Shown here: positions 1 through 5,187 of the stretch, one piece after another
How positions within the stretch are numbered: the first letter of the stretch is position 1
How the letters are laid out: the number at the start of each line of letters is the position of its first letter
Assembly: GCA_004553095.1 (NCBI GenBank)
Contig: SFMJ01000112.1
Span: forward strand, 1-5,187
DNA length: 5,187 nt
Direction: 5' to 3'
DNA from: Bacteroidales bacterium
GTDB taxonomy: Bacteria > Bacteroidota > Bacteroidia > Bacteroidales > Muribaculaceae
Program-made: the position numbers and the translations under genes
Notes under the pieces: generated by a model
The model's database searches: none
What the model was told of the DNA's origin: nothing
What the model saw: only the letters and a program-made list of their open reading frames with translations

Positions 1-7
1 AAAAATA

Positions 8-33
8 AAGGACCGATAACAAGGACCGGAAAT
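8..33. repeat. Imperfect 13-bp tandem repeat in the operon leader
   Basis: Two adjacent 13-base units start at 8 and 21. They share the exact 8-mer AAGGACCG and match at 10 of 13 positions. The repeat lies 40 bp before the epimerase start, in otherwise A-rich leader sequence. It could be a regulator site or chance. Nothing in the sequence decides this, and the window begins too close to show a promoter further upstream. Confidence 0.4.
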
Positions 34-72
34 TAACAAACCCAATAAACTAACTTTAAAACTAAGACATCA

Positions 73-492
73 ATGAAAATTTCACACATTGAGCACATTG
101 GGATAGCCGTACCGAATCTTGAGGAGGCTATCAAGTACTACGAGACAGTGTTAGGTCTGAAATGCTACAAGACAGAAGTAGTAGAAGATCAGAAAGTGAC
201 AACAGCCTTCTTCATGGTAGGTCAGACCAAGATAGAGCTCTTGGAGGCCACCTGCCCTGAGAGTACGATTGCCAAATTCATCGAGAAGAATGGCGGTCGC
301 GGCGGGATGCACCACATGGCATTTGCAGTAGAGGATGGTGTACAGAATGCATTGGCTGAGGTACAAGAGAAGGGCGTAAGAGTGATCGATGCCGCTCCGC
401 GCAAGGGAGCCGACGGGCTTCATATCGCCTTCTTGCATCCGAAATCGACAGAGGCAGTTCTGACAGAGTTGTGTGAAGATCCCAACAAATAA
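73..492 (+). CDS. mce: Methylmalonyl-CoA epimerase
   Basis: This enzyme interconverts (R)- and (S)-methylmalonyl-CoA in the cytoplasm, linking methylmalonyl-CoA mutase to the decarboxylase encoded just downstream. The 139-residue protein is a typical full-length member of the vicinal oxygen chelate (glyoxalase/bleomycin-resistance) fold, with two beta-alpha-beta-beta-beta modules. The N-terminal HIEHIGIAV motif supplies probable metal ligand H8. The KIELLE strand gives E55, a position that is E or Q in the family. GGMHHMAFAVED gives H81, and the C-terminal HPKSTEAVLTEL strand gives E132. E38 is a candidate for the second catalytic base. The ligand assignments come from family knowledge, not structure. 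The start at 73 places the first beta strand at the usual distance from the N terminus. The upstream sequence is A-rich without a clear Shine-Dalgarno, as is common in Bacteroidetes. The gene ends 36 bp before mmdA, so co-transcription is likely. Confidence 0.95.
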   Translation: MKISHIEHIGIAVPNLEEAIKYYETVLGLKCYKTEVVEDQKVTTAFFMVGQTKIELLEATCPESTIAKFIEKNGGRGGMHHMAFAVEDGVQNALAEVQEKGVRVIDAAPRKGADGLHIAFLHPKSTEAVLTELCEDPNK

Positions 493-528
493 GGAACAAA
501 CAAAAAACAAATAATCAAACGACAAGAA

Positions 529-2082
529 ATGAGCAAACAAGAAGAAAAGATCAGCCAGCTCATCGAGAAGCGCAGCCAGGCACGTCTTGGCGGCGGTGAG
601 AAGGCGATCGAGAAGCAACATGCACGTGGCAAATACACCGCCCGCGAGCGCATCGCCATGCTACTTGACGAAGGTAGTTTTGAGGAACTCGACATGTTTG
701 TGACCCATCGATGCACGAACTTCGGTCAAGACAAGAAGCACATCCTGGGAGATGGCGTAGTGACCGGTTTTGGTACAATCGATGGTCGCTTGGTATATGT
801 ATTTGCACAAGACTTCACTGTGTTCGGCGGCTCACTGTCCGAGACCATGTCGCAGAAGATCTGCAAAGTTATGGATCTTGCCATGAAGATGGGAGCTCCG
901 GTGATCGGTTTGAACGACTCAGGAGGTGCACGTATCCAAGAGGGTATCAACGCCTTGGCAGGCTATTCAGAGATCTTCCAGCGCAACATTATGGCATCGG
1001 GAGTAATACCTCAGATCTCAGCCATCATGGGCCCCTGCGCCGGAGGTGCAGTATACAGTCCTGCTTTGACCGACTTCACCATCATGACCAAGGGCTTGAG
1101 CTATATGTTCTTGACCGGCCCGTCGGTGGTAAAGACCGTCACAGGCGAAGATGTGACACAAGAGCAACTTGGCGGCGCCTCTGTACATGCAGTGAAGAGT
1201 GGCGTTACCCACTTTGCAGCCGAGACAGAAGAAGAGACACTTCAGTTGGTGCGTCAGCTCATCAGCTACATTCCGCAGAACAACTTGGAAGAGACTCCGC
1301 TGGTAGAGTGCACCGACCCGATCGACCGTTTGGAAGACAAGCTCAACGACATCATTCCCGACAATCCGAAGCGCAGCTACGACATGTATGAAGTGATCGG
1401 TTCGATCGTGGACAATGGCGAGTTCTTGGAGGTATCGAAAGACTACGCGAAGAACATCATCATCGGCTTTGCCCGCTTCAATGGTCAGGCCGTGGGTGTA
1501 GTAGCCAACCAGCCGAAGGTATTGGCAGGCGTACTTGACTCGAATGCATCGCGCAAGGGAGCAAGATTTGTACGTTTCTGCGACGCGTTCAACATTCCAT
1601 TGGTGACCTTGGTAGACGTTCCCGGCTTCTTGCCCGGCACAGGCCAGGAGTATAACGGTGTCATCTTGCATGGAGCGAAATTGCTATATGCCTATGGTGA
1701 GGCCACAGTACCCAAGGTGACAGTGACCTTGCGCAAGAGCTATGGCGGCAGCCACATCGTGATGAGCTGTAAGCAACTTCGTGGCGACATGAACTATGCA
1801 TGGCCATCGGCAGAAATCGCCGTGATGGGCGCCGAGGGTGCAGTAGGAGTTCTTTATGCCAAAGAGGCAAAGGCCGCAGAAGATCCTGCAGCATTCATCA
1901 AGCTCAAAGAGGATGAATATCGCGATTTGTTTGCCAACCCCTATCAGGCAGCGAAATATGGCTATATCGACGACGTGATCGAGCCACGCAACACACGTTT
2001 CCGTGTGATCAAGGCGTTGAACATGTTGGCAACGAAGAAGCTGAGCAATCCTGCCAAGAAACATGGCAACATACCATTGTAA
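529..2082 (+). CDS. mmdA: Methylmalonyl-CoA decarboxylase alpha (carboxyltransferase) subunit
   Basis: This cytoplasmic subunit transfers the carboxyl group of (S)-methylmalonyl-CoA to the biotin on MmdC and releases propionyl-CoA. At 517 residues it has the normal length for the crotonase-fold acyl-CoA carboxyltransferase family (MmdA/PccB). The N-terminal half carries TARERIAMLLDEGSFEELD (about 37-55), NDSGGARIQEG (129-139) and the oxyanion-hole loop GPCAGGAVYSPALTDF (168-183). The C-terminal half carries LVDVPGFLPGTGQE (361-374), then HGAKLLYAY (381-389) and SYGGSHIVM (404-412), ending with the usual DDVIEPRNTR (481-490). No biotin carboxylase or ATP-grasp gene adjoins it, and a beta decarboxylase subunit lies in the same operon. 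This favours decarboxylase over propionyl-CoA carboxylase. An oxaloacetate decarboxylase alpha subunit is excluded, because that protein has a different fold. A glutaconyl-CoA substrate is less likely given the adjacent epimerase. The next gene starts 18 bp downstream. Confidence 0.95.
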   Translation: MSKQEEKISQLIEKRSQARLGGGEKAIEKQHARGKYTARERIAMLLDEGSFEELDMFVTHRCTNFGQDKKHILGDGVVTGFGTIDGRLVYVFAQDFTVFGGSLSETMSQKICKVMDLAMKMGAPVIGLNDSGGARIQEGINALAGYSEIFQRNIMASGVIPQISAIMGPCAGGAVYSPALTDFTIMTKGLSYMFLTGPSVVKTVTGEDVTQEQLGGASVHAVKSGVTHFAAETEEETLQLVRQLISYIPQNNLEETPLVECTDPIDRLEDKLNDIIPDNPKRSYDMYEVIGSIVDNGEFLEVSKDYAKNIIIGFARFNGQAVGVVANQPKVLAGVLDSNASRKGARFVRFCDAFNIPLVTLVDVPGFLPGTGQEYNGVILHGAKLLYAYGEATVPKVTVTLRKSYGGSHIVMSCKQLRGDMNYAWPSAEIAVMGAEGAVGVLYAKEAKAAEDPAAFIKLKEDEYRDLFANPYQAAKYGYIDDVIEPRNTRFRVIKALNMLATKKLSNPAKKHGNIPL

Positions 2083-2100
2083 AAAAAGAACCAAACCAAC

Positions 2101-2706
2101 ATGCGAAAAAGAATAATTTTGAGCGTGGCATTAAGCATGGCATTGCTGTCGGGGTCAACGACCTCGGCAGCAGTGCCAGCTTCACTTCCGGAGGCAGAAG
2201 GGATCGAGATGACTGTATCGACGCCGTCAGAGGCAGCGATAGAGGCAGAGACAGCTGCAGCAGAAGTCTCGGCGACGGAGGCCAAAATGGGAGGAGAAGA
2301 CCAGGTGTCACGACGAGAGCGGAAAGCTGCCAATGCCAAAGAGAAAGACAGTTTTGGCGGCGGGCTTACAATCTTGGCGATGAGTATCGTGGTGTTGGCA
2401 CTGATCGTGCTGAGCCTACTTTTCTACGTATTTGGCAAAATATCGTCATACGTACAGAAGAGTCTGAAGCGCAAGGCACATGGTGTAGACAAGGATACCG
2501 CGCAAGATCATCATGAAGAACTTGACTCAGGCGAGGTGATCGCCGCCATCAGCATGGCACTGGCAGAGCACATGGGTCAGGGACACGACATCGAGGATAC
2601 GATATTGACCATCCGCCGGATGCGCAAGGCATACTCACCATGGAACTCAAAGATCTACAATATGCGAGTGATGCCCCAGACCGTAAAGATATCACGTAAG
2701 GAATAA
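2101..2706 (+). CDS. OadG-like membrane subunit of the decarboxylase, with N-terminal signal-like segment
   Basis: This is probably the small assembly and anchoring subunit (OadG/MmdD type) that holds the carboxyltransferase on the membrane beta subunit. The 201 residues divide into four parts. Residues 1-24 are a hydrophobic signal-peptide-like segment with basic MRKR and an Ala-rich end (TSAAVPA). Residues about 25-70 are rich in Ala, Glu and Ser and acidic. A basic patch, RRERKAANAKEK, follows at 71-82. A single membrane helix spans about 88-111 (ILAMSIVVLALIVLSLLFYV). The cytoplasmic tail has GEVIAAISMALAEH (144-157) and YSPWNSKIY (178-186). These tail motifs match OadG relatives, where a short AAxAxAL helix and a C-terminal PW motif recur. 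The typical OadG/MmdD is roughly 80-120 residues and begins directly with the membrane helix, so this protein is long. It ends in tandem stops (TAATAA). Placement between mmdA and mmdC supports the assignment more than the motifs do. Confidence 0.82.
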   Translation: MRKRIILSVALSMALLSGSTTSAAVPASLPEAEGIEMTVSTPSEAAIEAETAAAEVSATEAKMGGEDQVSRRERKAANAKEKDSFGGGLTILAMSIVVLALIVLSLLFYVFGKISSYVQKSLKRKAHGVDKDTAQDHHEELDSGEVIAAISMALAEHMGQGHDIEDTILTIRRMRKAYSPWNSKIYNMRVMPQTVKISRKE

Positions 2707-2739
2707 TAACCGAATATTACCCTACACAAAAAGACAACA

Positions 2740-3186
2740 ATGAAAGAATATAAGTATAAGATCAATGGTATGAAATTTACCGTAGTGGTAGGCGACATAG
2801 CCGACAATGAAGCCACGGTAGAGGTAAATGGCGTTCCGTATAAGGTAGAATTAGACCGGAAGAAGCAGTCCGGGCCACAGAAGCCTGCATTAAGTCAGTC
2901 GGGGCACACCAATCATGGAGCAGCCGCCTCGACGAATACGAAGCCGGCACCCCGCCCTGTAGTGGCAGGAAATGCAGAGGCAGTTAAGAGTCCTCTTCCC
3001 GGCACAGTGATGAGCATCACAGTGAAGGTGGGAGACGTAGTGAAGAGCGGCGACAAAGTCGGCGTTCTGGAAGCGATGAAGATGGAAAACGACATTCGCA
3101 CCACAAAGGGAGGCACCGTAAAGCAGATCTTGGTGAACGCCGGAGATGCCATCTTGGAGGGTACGGATATTATGATAATCGAATAA
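2740..3186 (+). CDS. mmdC: Biotin carrier protein of methylmalonyl-CoA decarboxylase (gamma subunit)
   Basis: This subunit carries carboxyl groups on covalently bound biotin from MmdA to MmdB. The 148-residue protein begins with a short beta-rich domain (1-40, YKYKINGMKFTVVV to VPYKVEL). A flexible Ala/Pro/Thr/Ser linker covers about 42-80. The C-terminal biotinyl/lipoyl barrel (about 82-148) has the signature EAMKMEND at 111-118. K114 is the biotinylated lysine and lies 34 residues from the C terminus, the normal spacing for biotin domains. The barrel also shows SPLPGTV (84-90), the conserved turn before the first hairpin, and VKVGDVVKSGD (95-105). The methionines flanking K114 mark it as a biotin rather than a lipoyl carrier. 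The length and linker match MmdC of sodium-pumping decarboxylases. No other gene in the window encodes a biotin acceptor. It sits 33 bp after the OadG-like gene and 45 bp before mmdB. Confidence 0.95.
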   Translation: MKEYKYKINGMKFTVVVGDIADNEATVEVNGVPYKVELDRKKQSGPQKPALSQSGHTNHGAAASTNTKPAPRPVVAGNAEAVKSPLPGTVMSITVKVGDVVKSGDKVGVLEAMKMENDIRTTKGGTVKQILVNAGDAILEGTDIMIIE

Positions 3187-3231
3187 GTCTGCGAGACAGA
3201 GAGAGTAAAAACATAACAGAAAGAGAAGAAT

Positions 3232-4401
3232 ATGTTATTGGAAGTACAATCAACATTCGTAGACTTCTTTAGCGAGACCTTACGAGACTTCTGGTCGTTT
3301 ACCGGATTTGCCAACTGCGAGCCGGGCAACTTGGTGATGCTGTTGGTGGGAATCTTCTTCGTATGGCTTGCGATAAAGAAGAATTTTGAGCCACTGCTGT
3401 TAGTACCCATCGGTTTTGGAATGCTGATCGGCAATATACCGTTCCAGACGGGAATGGAGATCGGCATCTATGAAGAGGGTTCAGTGCTCAATATCCTATA
3501 TAATGGAGTAGAGAAGGGATGGTATCCGCCGTTGGTATTCCTGGGCGTGGGAGCGATGACTGACTTTTCGGCGTTGCTTGCGAACCCAAAATTGATGATC
3601 ATCGGTGCGTGTGCACAGTTTGGAATCTTCGGTGCCTATATGCTGGCATTGCTCTGCGGCTTTGATCCGCTGTCGGCAGGATGTGTGGCGATCATCGGCG
3701 GTGCAGACGGCCCGACAGCGATTTTCACGACCTCTAAGCTGAATCCCGACTTATTGGGAGCTGTGGCAGTATCGGCATATTCATATATGGCGTTGATACC
3801 ACTGATCCAGCCCCCATTGATGCGACTCTTCACCACGAAGAAAGAGCGCGTGATTAAGATGAAGCCGGTGCGCGTAGTGAGCCAGAACGAGAAGATCATC
3901 TTCCCGGTGGTGGGCTTACTGCTGACATGTTTCGTAGTGCCTTCAGGCATTCCCTTGCTCGGTATGCTCTTCTTCGGCAATCTGCTTAGAGAGAGTGGTG
4001 TGACCACACGCTTGGCAAAGACAGCGAGCAATGCACTGACCGACATCGTGACCATCTTGTTGGGACTAACAGTGGGCGTATCGACCCAGGCAGATAAGTT
4101 CCTCACCACCGACACGCTATTGATCTTCGGACTTGGCTTCTTGGCCTTCATCATCGCCTCGAGCGCCGGAGTCTTGTCGGTGAAGCTCTTCAACTTATTC
4201 TTGAAGCCGGGCAAGAAGATCAACCCGCTGATCGGCAATGCGGGCGTATCGGCAGTGCCGATGGCAGCACGTATCTCGAACAATGTGGGCTTGGAATATG
4301 ACCCGACGAACTATCTGCTGATGCACGCCATGGGGCCGAATGTGGCAGGTGTGATCGGCTCGGCAGTAGCTGCGGGTGTATTGCTTAGCTACCTTGGCTA
4401 A
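3232..4401 (+). CDS. mmdB: Sodium-pumping methylmalonyl-CoA decarboxylase, membrane beta subunit
   Basis: This integral inner-membrane subunit decarboxylates carboxybiotin on MmdC and exports sodium ions. Its 389 residues are close to other MmdB proteins and shorter than Klebsiella OadB. It is strongly hydrophobic, with about nine membrane segments, including those near 33-48, 54-67, 99-117, 121-142, 222-250 and 294-322. The first re-entrant motif is IIGGADGPTAIF (154-165), with D159 corresponding to the essential Asp203 of Klebsiella OadB. Y185 falls where OadB Tyr229 is expected. The second motif (331-347, NPLIGNAGVSAVPMAAR) contains N331, G335, S340 and R347. Their spacing is the same as the functional N373, G377, S382 and R389 of OadB. 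The OadB numbering is from memory of that literature. All key residues are present, so the pump should be active. The start is preceded by AGAAAGAGAAGAAT, a purine-rich leader. This is the last gene of the operon. Confidence 0.96.
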   Translation: MLLEVQSTFVDFFSETLRDFWSFTGFANCEPGNLVMLLVGIFFVWLAIKKNFEPLLLVPIGFGMLIGNIPFQTGMEIGIYEEGSVLNILYNGVEKGWYPPLVFLGVGAMTDFSALLANPKLMIIGACAQFGIFGAYMLALLCGFDPLSAGCVAIIGGADGPTAIFTTSKLNPDLLGAVAVSAYSYMALIPLIQPPLMRLFTTKKERVIKMKPVRVVSQNEKIIFPVVGLLLTCFVVPSGIPLLGMLFFGNLLRESGVTTRLAKTASNALTDIVTILLGLTVGVSTQADKFLTTDTLLIFGLGFLAFIIASSAGVLSVKLFNLFLKPGKKINPLIGNAGVSAVPMAARISNNVGLEYDPTNYLLMHAMGPNVAGVIGSAVAAGVLLSYLG

Positions 4402-4425
4402 TCGATGTCATAGACACAAATCGGA

Positions 4426-4445
4426 ATGTCGAGTCATATCGACAT
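4426..4445 (+). other. Short stem-loop between mmdB and the terminator
   Basis: ATGTCGA (4426-4432) and TCGACAT (4439-4445) form a perfect 7-bp stem with a 6-base loop. It begins 24 bp after the mmdB stop codon and 15 bp before the stronger stem-loop. No T-run follows, so it is probably not a terminator by itself. It may protect the 3' end of the operon mRNA from exonucleases, or it may be chance. Confidence 0.5.
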
Positions 4446-4460
4446 AACTTAGAAATCTAT

Positions 4461-4507
4461 GAAAAGCAAGATTCGAACATCTCACAGAGACTCGAATTTT
4501 GCTTTTC
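4461..4507 (+). terminator. Probable terminator of the decarboxylase operon
   Basis: Left arm GAAAAGCAAGATTCGA (4461-4476) pairs with TCGAATTTTGCTTTTC (4492-4507). The stem is 16 bp with one G-U pair, and the loop is 15 bases (4477-4491). The arms are A-rich on the left and T-rich on the right. The 3' arm therefore ends in a TTTT run, but no further T-tract follows (TGATTTACGG). The same shape works on the minus strand. Its location 59 bp after mmdB makes it the natural end of the operon transcript. Confidence 0.75.
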
Positions 4508-4555
4508 TGATTTACGGAATATGCAAATCATATTAAGTGAACCAAAATAGAGATA

Positions 4556-4663
4556 ATGTTGTTGAAAAGATTAGGAGGGTCTTTGTTTCTTAAGAGAATC
4601 GAAATGCTTAAGAGATCAAGGGGAAAGAACAAGTTCTTTAAGTCAAAGGAACAATTTCAATGA
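4556..4663 (+). CDS. Possible small basic protein or leader ORF (35 residues)
   Basis: An ATG at 4556 opens a 35-codon frame ending in TGA at 4661-4663. This stop overlaps the start of the next gene as ATGA. Such an overlap is typical of translational coupling. The product would contain 7 Lys, 4 Arg and only 2 Glu, giving a net charge near +9, with Leu and Phe interspersed. Three LKR tripeptides occur at residues 3-5, 12-14 and 18-20, so the N-terminal part could form a basic amphipathic helix. The frame is closed upstream by a TGA at 4538. There is no recognisable ribosome binding site or promoter, and I know no homolog. It could be a real small protein, a leader ORF controlling the downstream gene, or a chance frame. 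A 36-codon frame alone is weak evidence. The ATGA junction is the main reason to list it. Confidence 0.33.
   Translation: MLLKRLGGSLFLKRIEMLKRSRGKNKFFKSKEQFQ
4589..4615 (+). repeat. Direct repeat CTTAAGAGA, two copies
   Basis: CTTAAGAGA occurs at 4589-4597 and 4607-4615, 18 bp apart start to start. Each copy contains the palindrome CTTAAG. In the possible 35-codon ORF each encodes Leu-Lys-Arg in frame, so the repeat can be read as coding or as paired protein-binding sites. Another CTTAAGA is at 5163-5169, near the window end. Confidence 0.5.
4624..4639. promoter_or_regulatory. Palindrome upstream of the unknown gene (operator-like)
   Basis: AAAGAACAAGTTCTTT is a perfect inverted repeat with 7-bp arms around a 2-base centre. 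It ends 20 bp before the ATG at 4660. The size and symmetry fit a dimeric repressor site. The 2-base centre is too short for a good RNA hairpin, although opening the inner pairs would give a small one. The palindrome also lies within the possible 35-codon ORF. The function is inferred only from symmetry and position. Confidence 0.35.
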
Positions 4664-5022
4664 TAACACAAGAGGTAATAGACGATATATATAGGAACTA
4701 TCACAAGCAATGTAGAGATGTGGAAGAACTACGCCTCCCCTACTTTGTGGAGTTGCTGTCGCCCTATCATGATATGCATATCGAGGGCGATATGGTGATA
4801 GTGGATAGCATCAAGGCTACGAGTCCCTTTCACAAGTTTCTGATGCGAGGGCTATGTACCATATTGGAGTTTGACCGGATAGTGGCGATGGTGTTTCCGA
4901 CTCATATCATCTTTTTCAGCAAGCGCGATCGGAAGATATCGGTGAACTTCCGACCGCTGGGTCAGAAGCGCAGTTGGAAAGAACGGCTCTTCGGTCGACG
5001 CAAGAAAGAGAGCCCGGAATAG
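4660..5022 (+). CDS. Hypothetical protein, 120 residues
   Basis: I do not recognise this protein with confidence. It looks soluble: no signal peptide or membrane helix is evident. Residues 1-34 are probably helical (MITQEVIDDIYRNYHK onward). Residues about 38-97 alternate hydrophobic and polar residues, as in a small beta-rich domain, with DMVIVDS (44-50), SPFHK (55-59), EFDRIVAMVF (70-79) and HIIFFSK (82-88). The last 20 residues are strongly basic (KRSWKERLFGRRKK, 103-116), which could bind nucleic acid or acidic lipid. The start at 4660 is supported by an in-frame TAA at 4639-4641, which rules out a longer N terminus. The stop is TAG. The gene is separated from mmdB by a terminator, so it is probably not part of the decarboxylase operon. 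A function in sodium or propionate metabolism should not be assumed. Confidence 0.8.
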   Translation: MITQEVIDDIYRNYHKQCRDVEELRLPYFVELLSPYHDMHIEGDMVIVDSIKATSPFHKFLMRGLCTILEFDRIVAMVFPTHIIFFSKRDRKISVNFRPLGQKRSWKERLFGRRKKESPE

Positions 5023-5070
5023 GATGGGCTATACCGGAATAAGAAGACGCTCTATGTATAGATAACGAAA

Positions 5071-5109
5071 GAGAGGGGATGTATCCACCGGGTGGATACA
5101 TCTCCTCTC
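5071..5109. terminator. Near-perfect 19-bp hairpin after the hypothetical gene
   Basis: The left arm (5071-5089, starting GAGAGGGGATG and ending ATCCACC) pairs with the right arm (5091-5109, GGTGGATACATCTCCTCTC). All 19 positions pair, one as G-U, around a minimal loop centred on 5090. It lies 48 bp after the stop of the hypothetical gene. On the plus strand no T-run follows (AACATTATTG). On the minus strand the stem is followed by TTTCGTT, so it could also stop a convergent gene to the right of the window. Rho-independent termination is the simplest reading. The long GC-containing stem is stronger than most. Confidence 0.7.
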
Positions 5110-5173
5110 AACATTATTGATATGAAACAAAGAAACAATCGGATAGAGGGGGATCAATAAGTGCTTAAGATAT

Positions 5174-5187
5174 CGAAGCCATCTTCG
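5174..5187. other. Short inverted repeat cut by the window end
   Basis: CGAAG (5174-5178) and CTTCG (5183-5187) are perfect arms around CCAT. The right arm ends at the last base, so the stem may extend beyond the window. The sequence before the left arm is AAGATAT. A longer stem would need ATATCTT just outside. The rest of 5110-5173 shows no gene, promoter or RNA I can support. Confidence 0.3.

Noticed and set aside
51..58. TAACTTTA resembles the Bacteroidetes -7 promoter box (TAnnTTTG).
   Set aside because: The last base is wrong and no TTTG -33 element lies at the right distance. It would also leave a leader of only a few bases before the ATG at 73.
711..1391. A 226-codon open frame on the plus strand, out of frame with mmdA.
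   Set aside because: It is very rich in Arg and His and overlaps core MmdA motifs, which are intact in the main frame. It is a shadow frame.
1018..1671. A 217-codon open frame on the minus strand inside mmdA.
   Set aside because: It lies wholly within a well-conserved carboxyltransferase gene, and its translation has low-complexity Cys/His-rich composition with no domain. It is a shadow frame.
3187..3197. Small hairpin GTCT-GCG-AGAC right after the mmdC stop codon.
   Set aside because: A 4-bp stem is too weak for a terminator and mmdB follows closely. At most it modestly tunes the operon.
3636..4283. A 215-codon open frame on the minus strand inside mmdB.
   Set aside because: It is antisense to conserved pump motifs and shows no recognisable protein features.
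4518..4534. Inverted repeat AATATG/CATATT with a 5-base centre.
   Set aside because: The 6-bp AT-only arms are likely to be chance, and they overlap another equally weak pairing (TGATTT/AAATCA).
5122..5160. ATG followed by a 12-codon frame, with GTG directly after its stop.
   Set aside because: It is too short to support, and the GTG frame is cut by the window end after nine codons.
5030..5187. A minus-strand frame open from the window end for about 50 codons, which could be the 3' end of a convergent gene.
   Set aside because: It runs straight through the 19-bp hairpin and its translation has no recognisable motif. An open stretch this short is expected by chance.

Overview
The window carries a compact plus-strand operon for the last steps of succinate-to-propionate fermentation. 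It is followed by a terminator-rich intergenic region and one unrecognised small gene. The likely host is a member of the Bacteroidales (Porphyromonas/Bacteroides-like). The reasons are roughly 50% GC, A-rich leaders without clear Shine-Dalgarno sequences before most genes, and the gene order epimerase, carboxyltransferase, OadG-like subunit, biotin carrier, beta subunit. The genus is a guess, since no rRNA or marker gene is present.

Layout. Positions 1-72 are an A-rich leader with a short imperfect 13-bp tandem repeat. From 73 to 4401, five genes run in one direction with gaps of only 18-45 bp. They are methylmalonyl-CoA epimerase (73-492), the carboxyltransferase (alpha) subunit MmdA (529-2082), an OadG-like membrane subunit with an added N-terminal signal-like region (2101-2706), the biotin carrier MmdC (2740-3186), and the membrane beta subunit MmdB (3232-4401). 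A 7-bp hairpin and then a 16-bp stem-loop at 4461-4507 close the operon. The region 4508-4659 holds a possible 35-residue very basic ORF, whose stop codon overlaps the next start codon as ATGA, and a 16-bp palindrome 20 bp before that start. A 120-residue protein of unknown function (4660-5022) follows. A near-perfect 19-bp hairpin (5071-5109) lies after it, and the last 78 bases hold no gene I can support.

How the genes work together. Methylmalonyl-CoA mutase (not in this window) makes (R)-methylmalonyl-CoA from succinyl-CoA, and the epimerase converts it to the (S) form. MmdA moves the carboxyl group to the biotin on MmdC. MmdB decarboxylates carboxybiotin and couples this to sodium export. 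The OadG-like subunit is expected to anchor and assemble the complex. The products are propionyl-CoA, CO2 and a sodium gradient. No biotin carboxylase gene is present, and MmdB is. Both facts favour a sodium-pumping decarboxylase over a propionyl-CoA carboxylase.

The main operon is a known system. The less ordinary parts are the signal-peptide-bearing OadG-like subunit and the small basic ORF, palindrome and unknown gene downstream.
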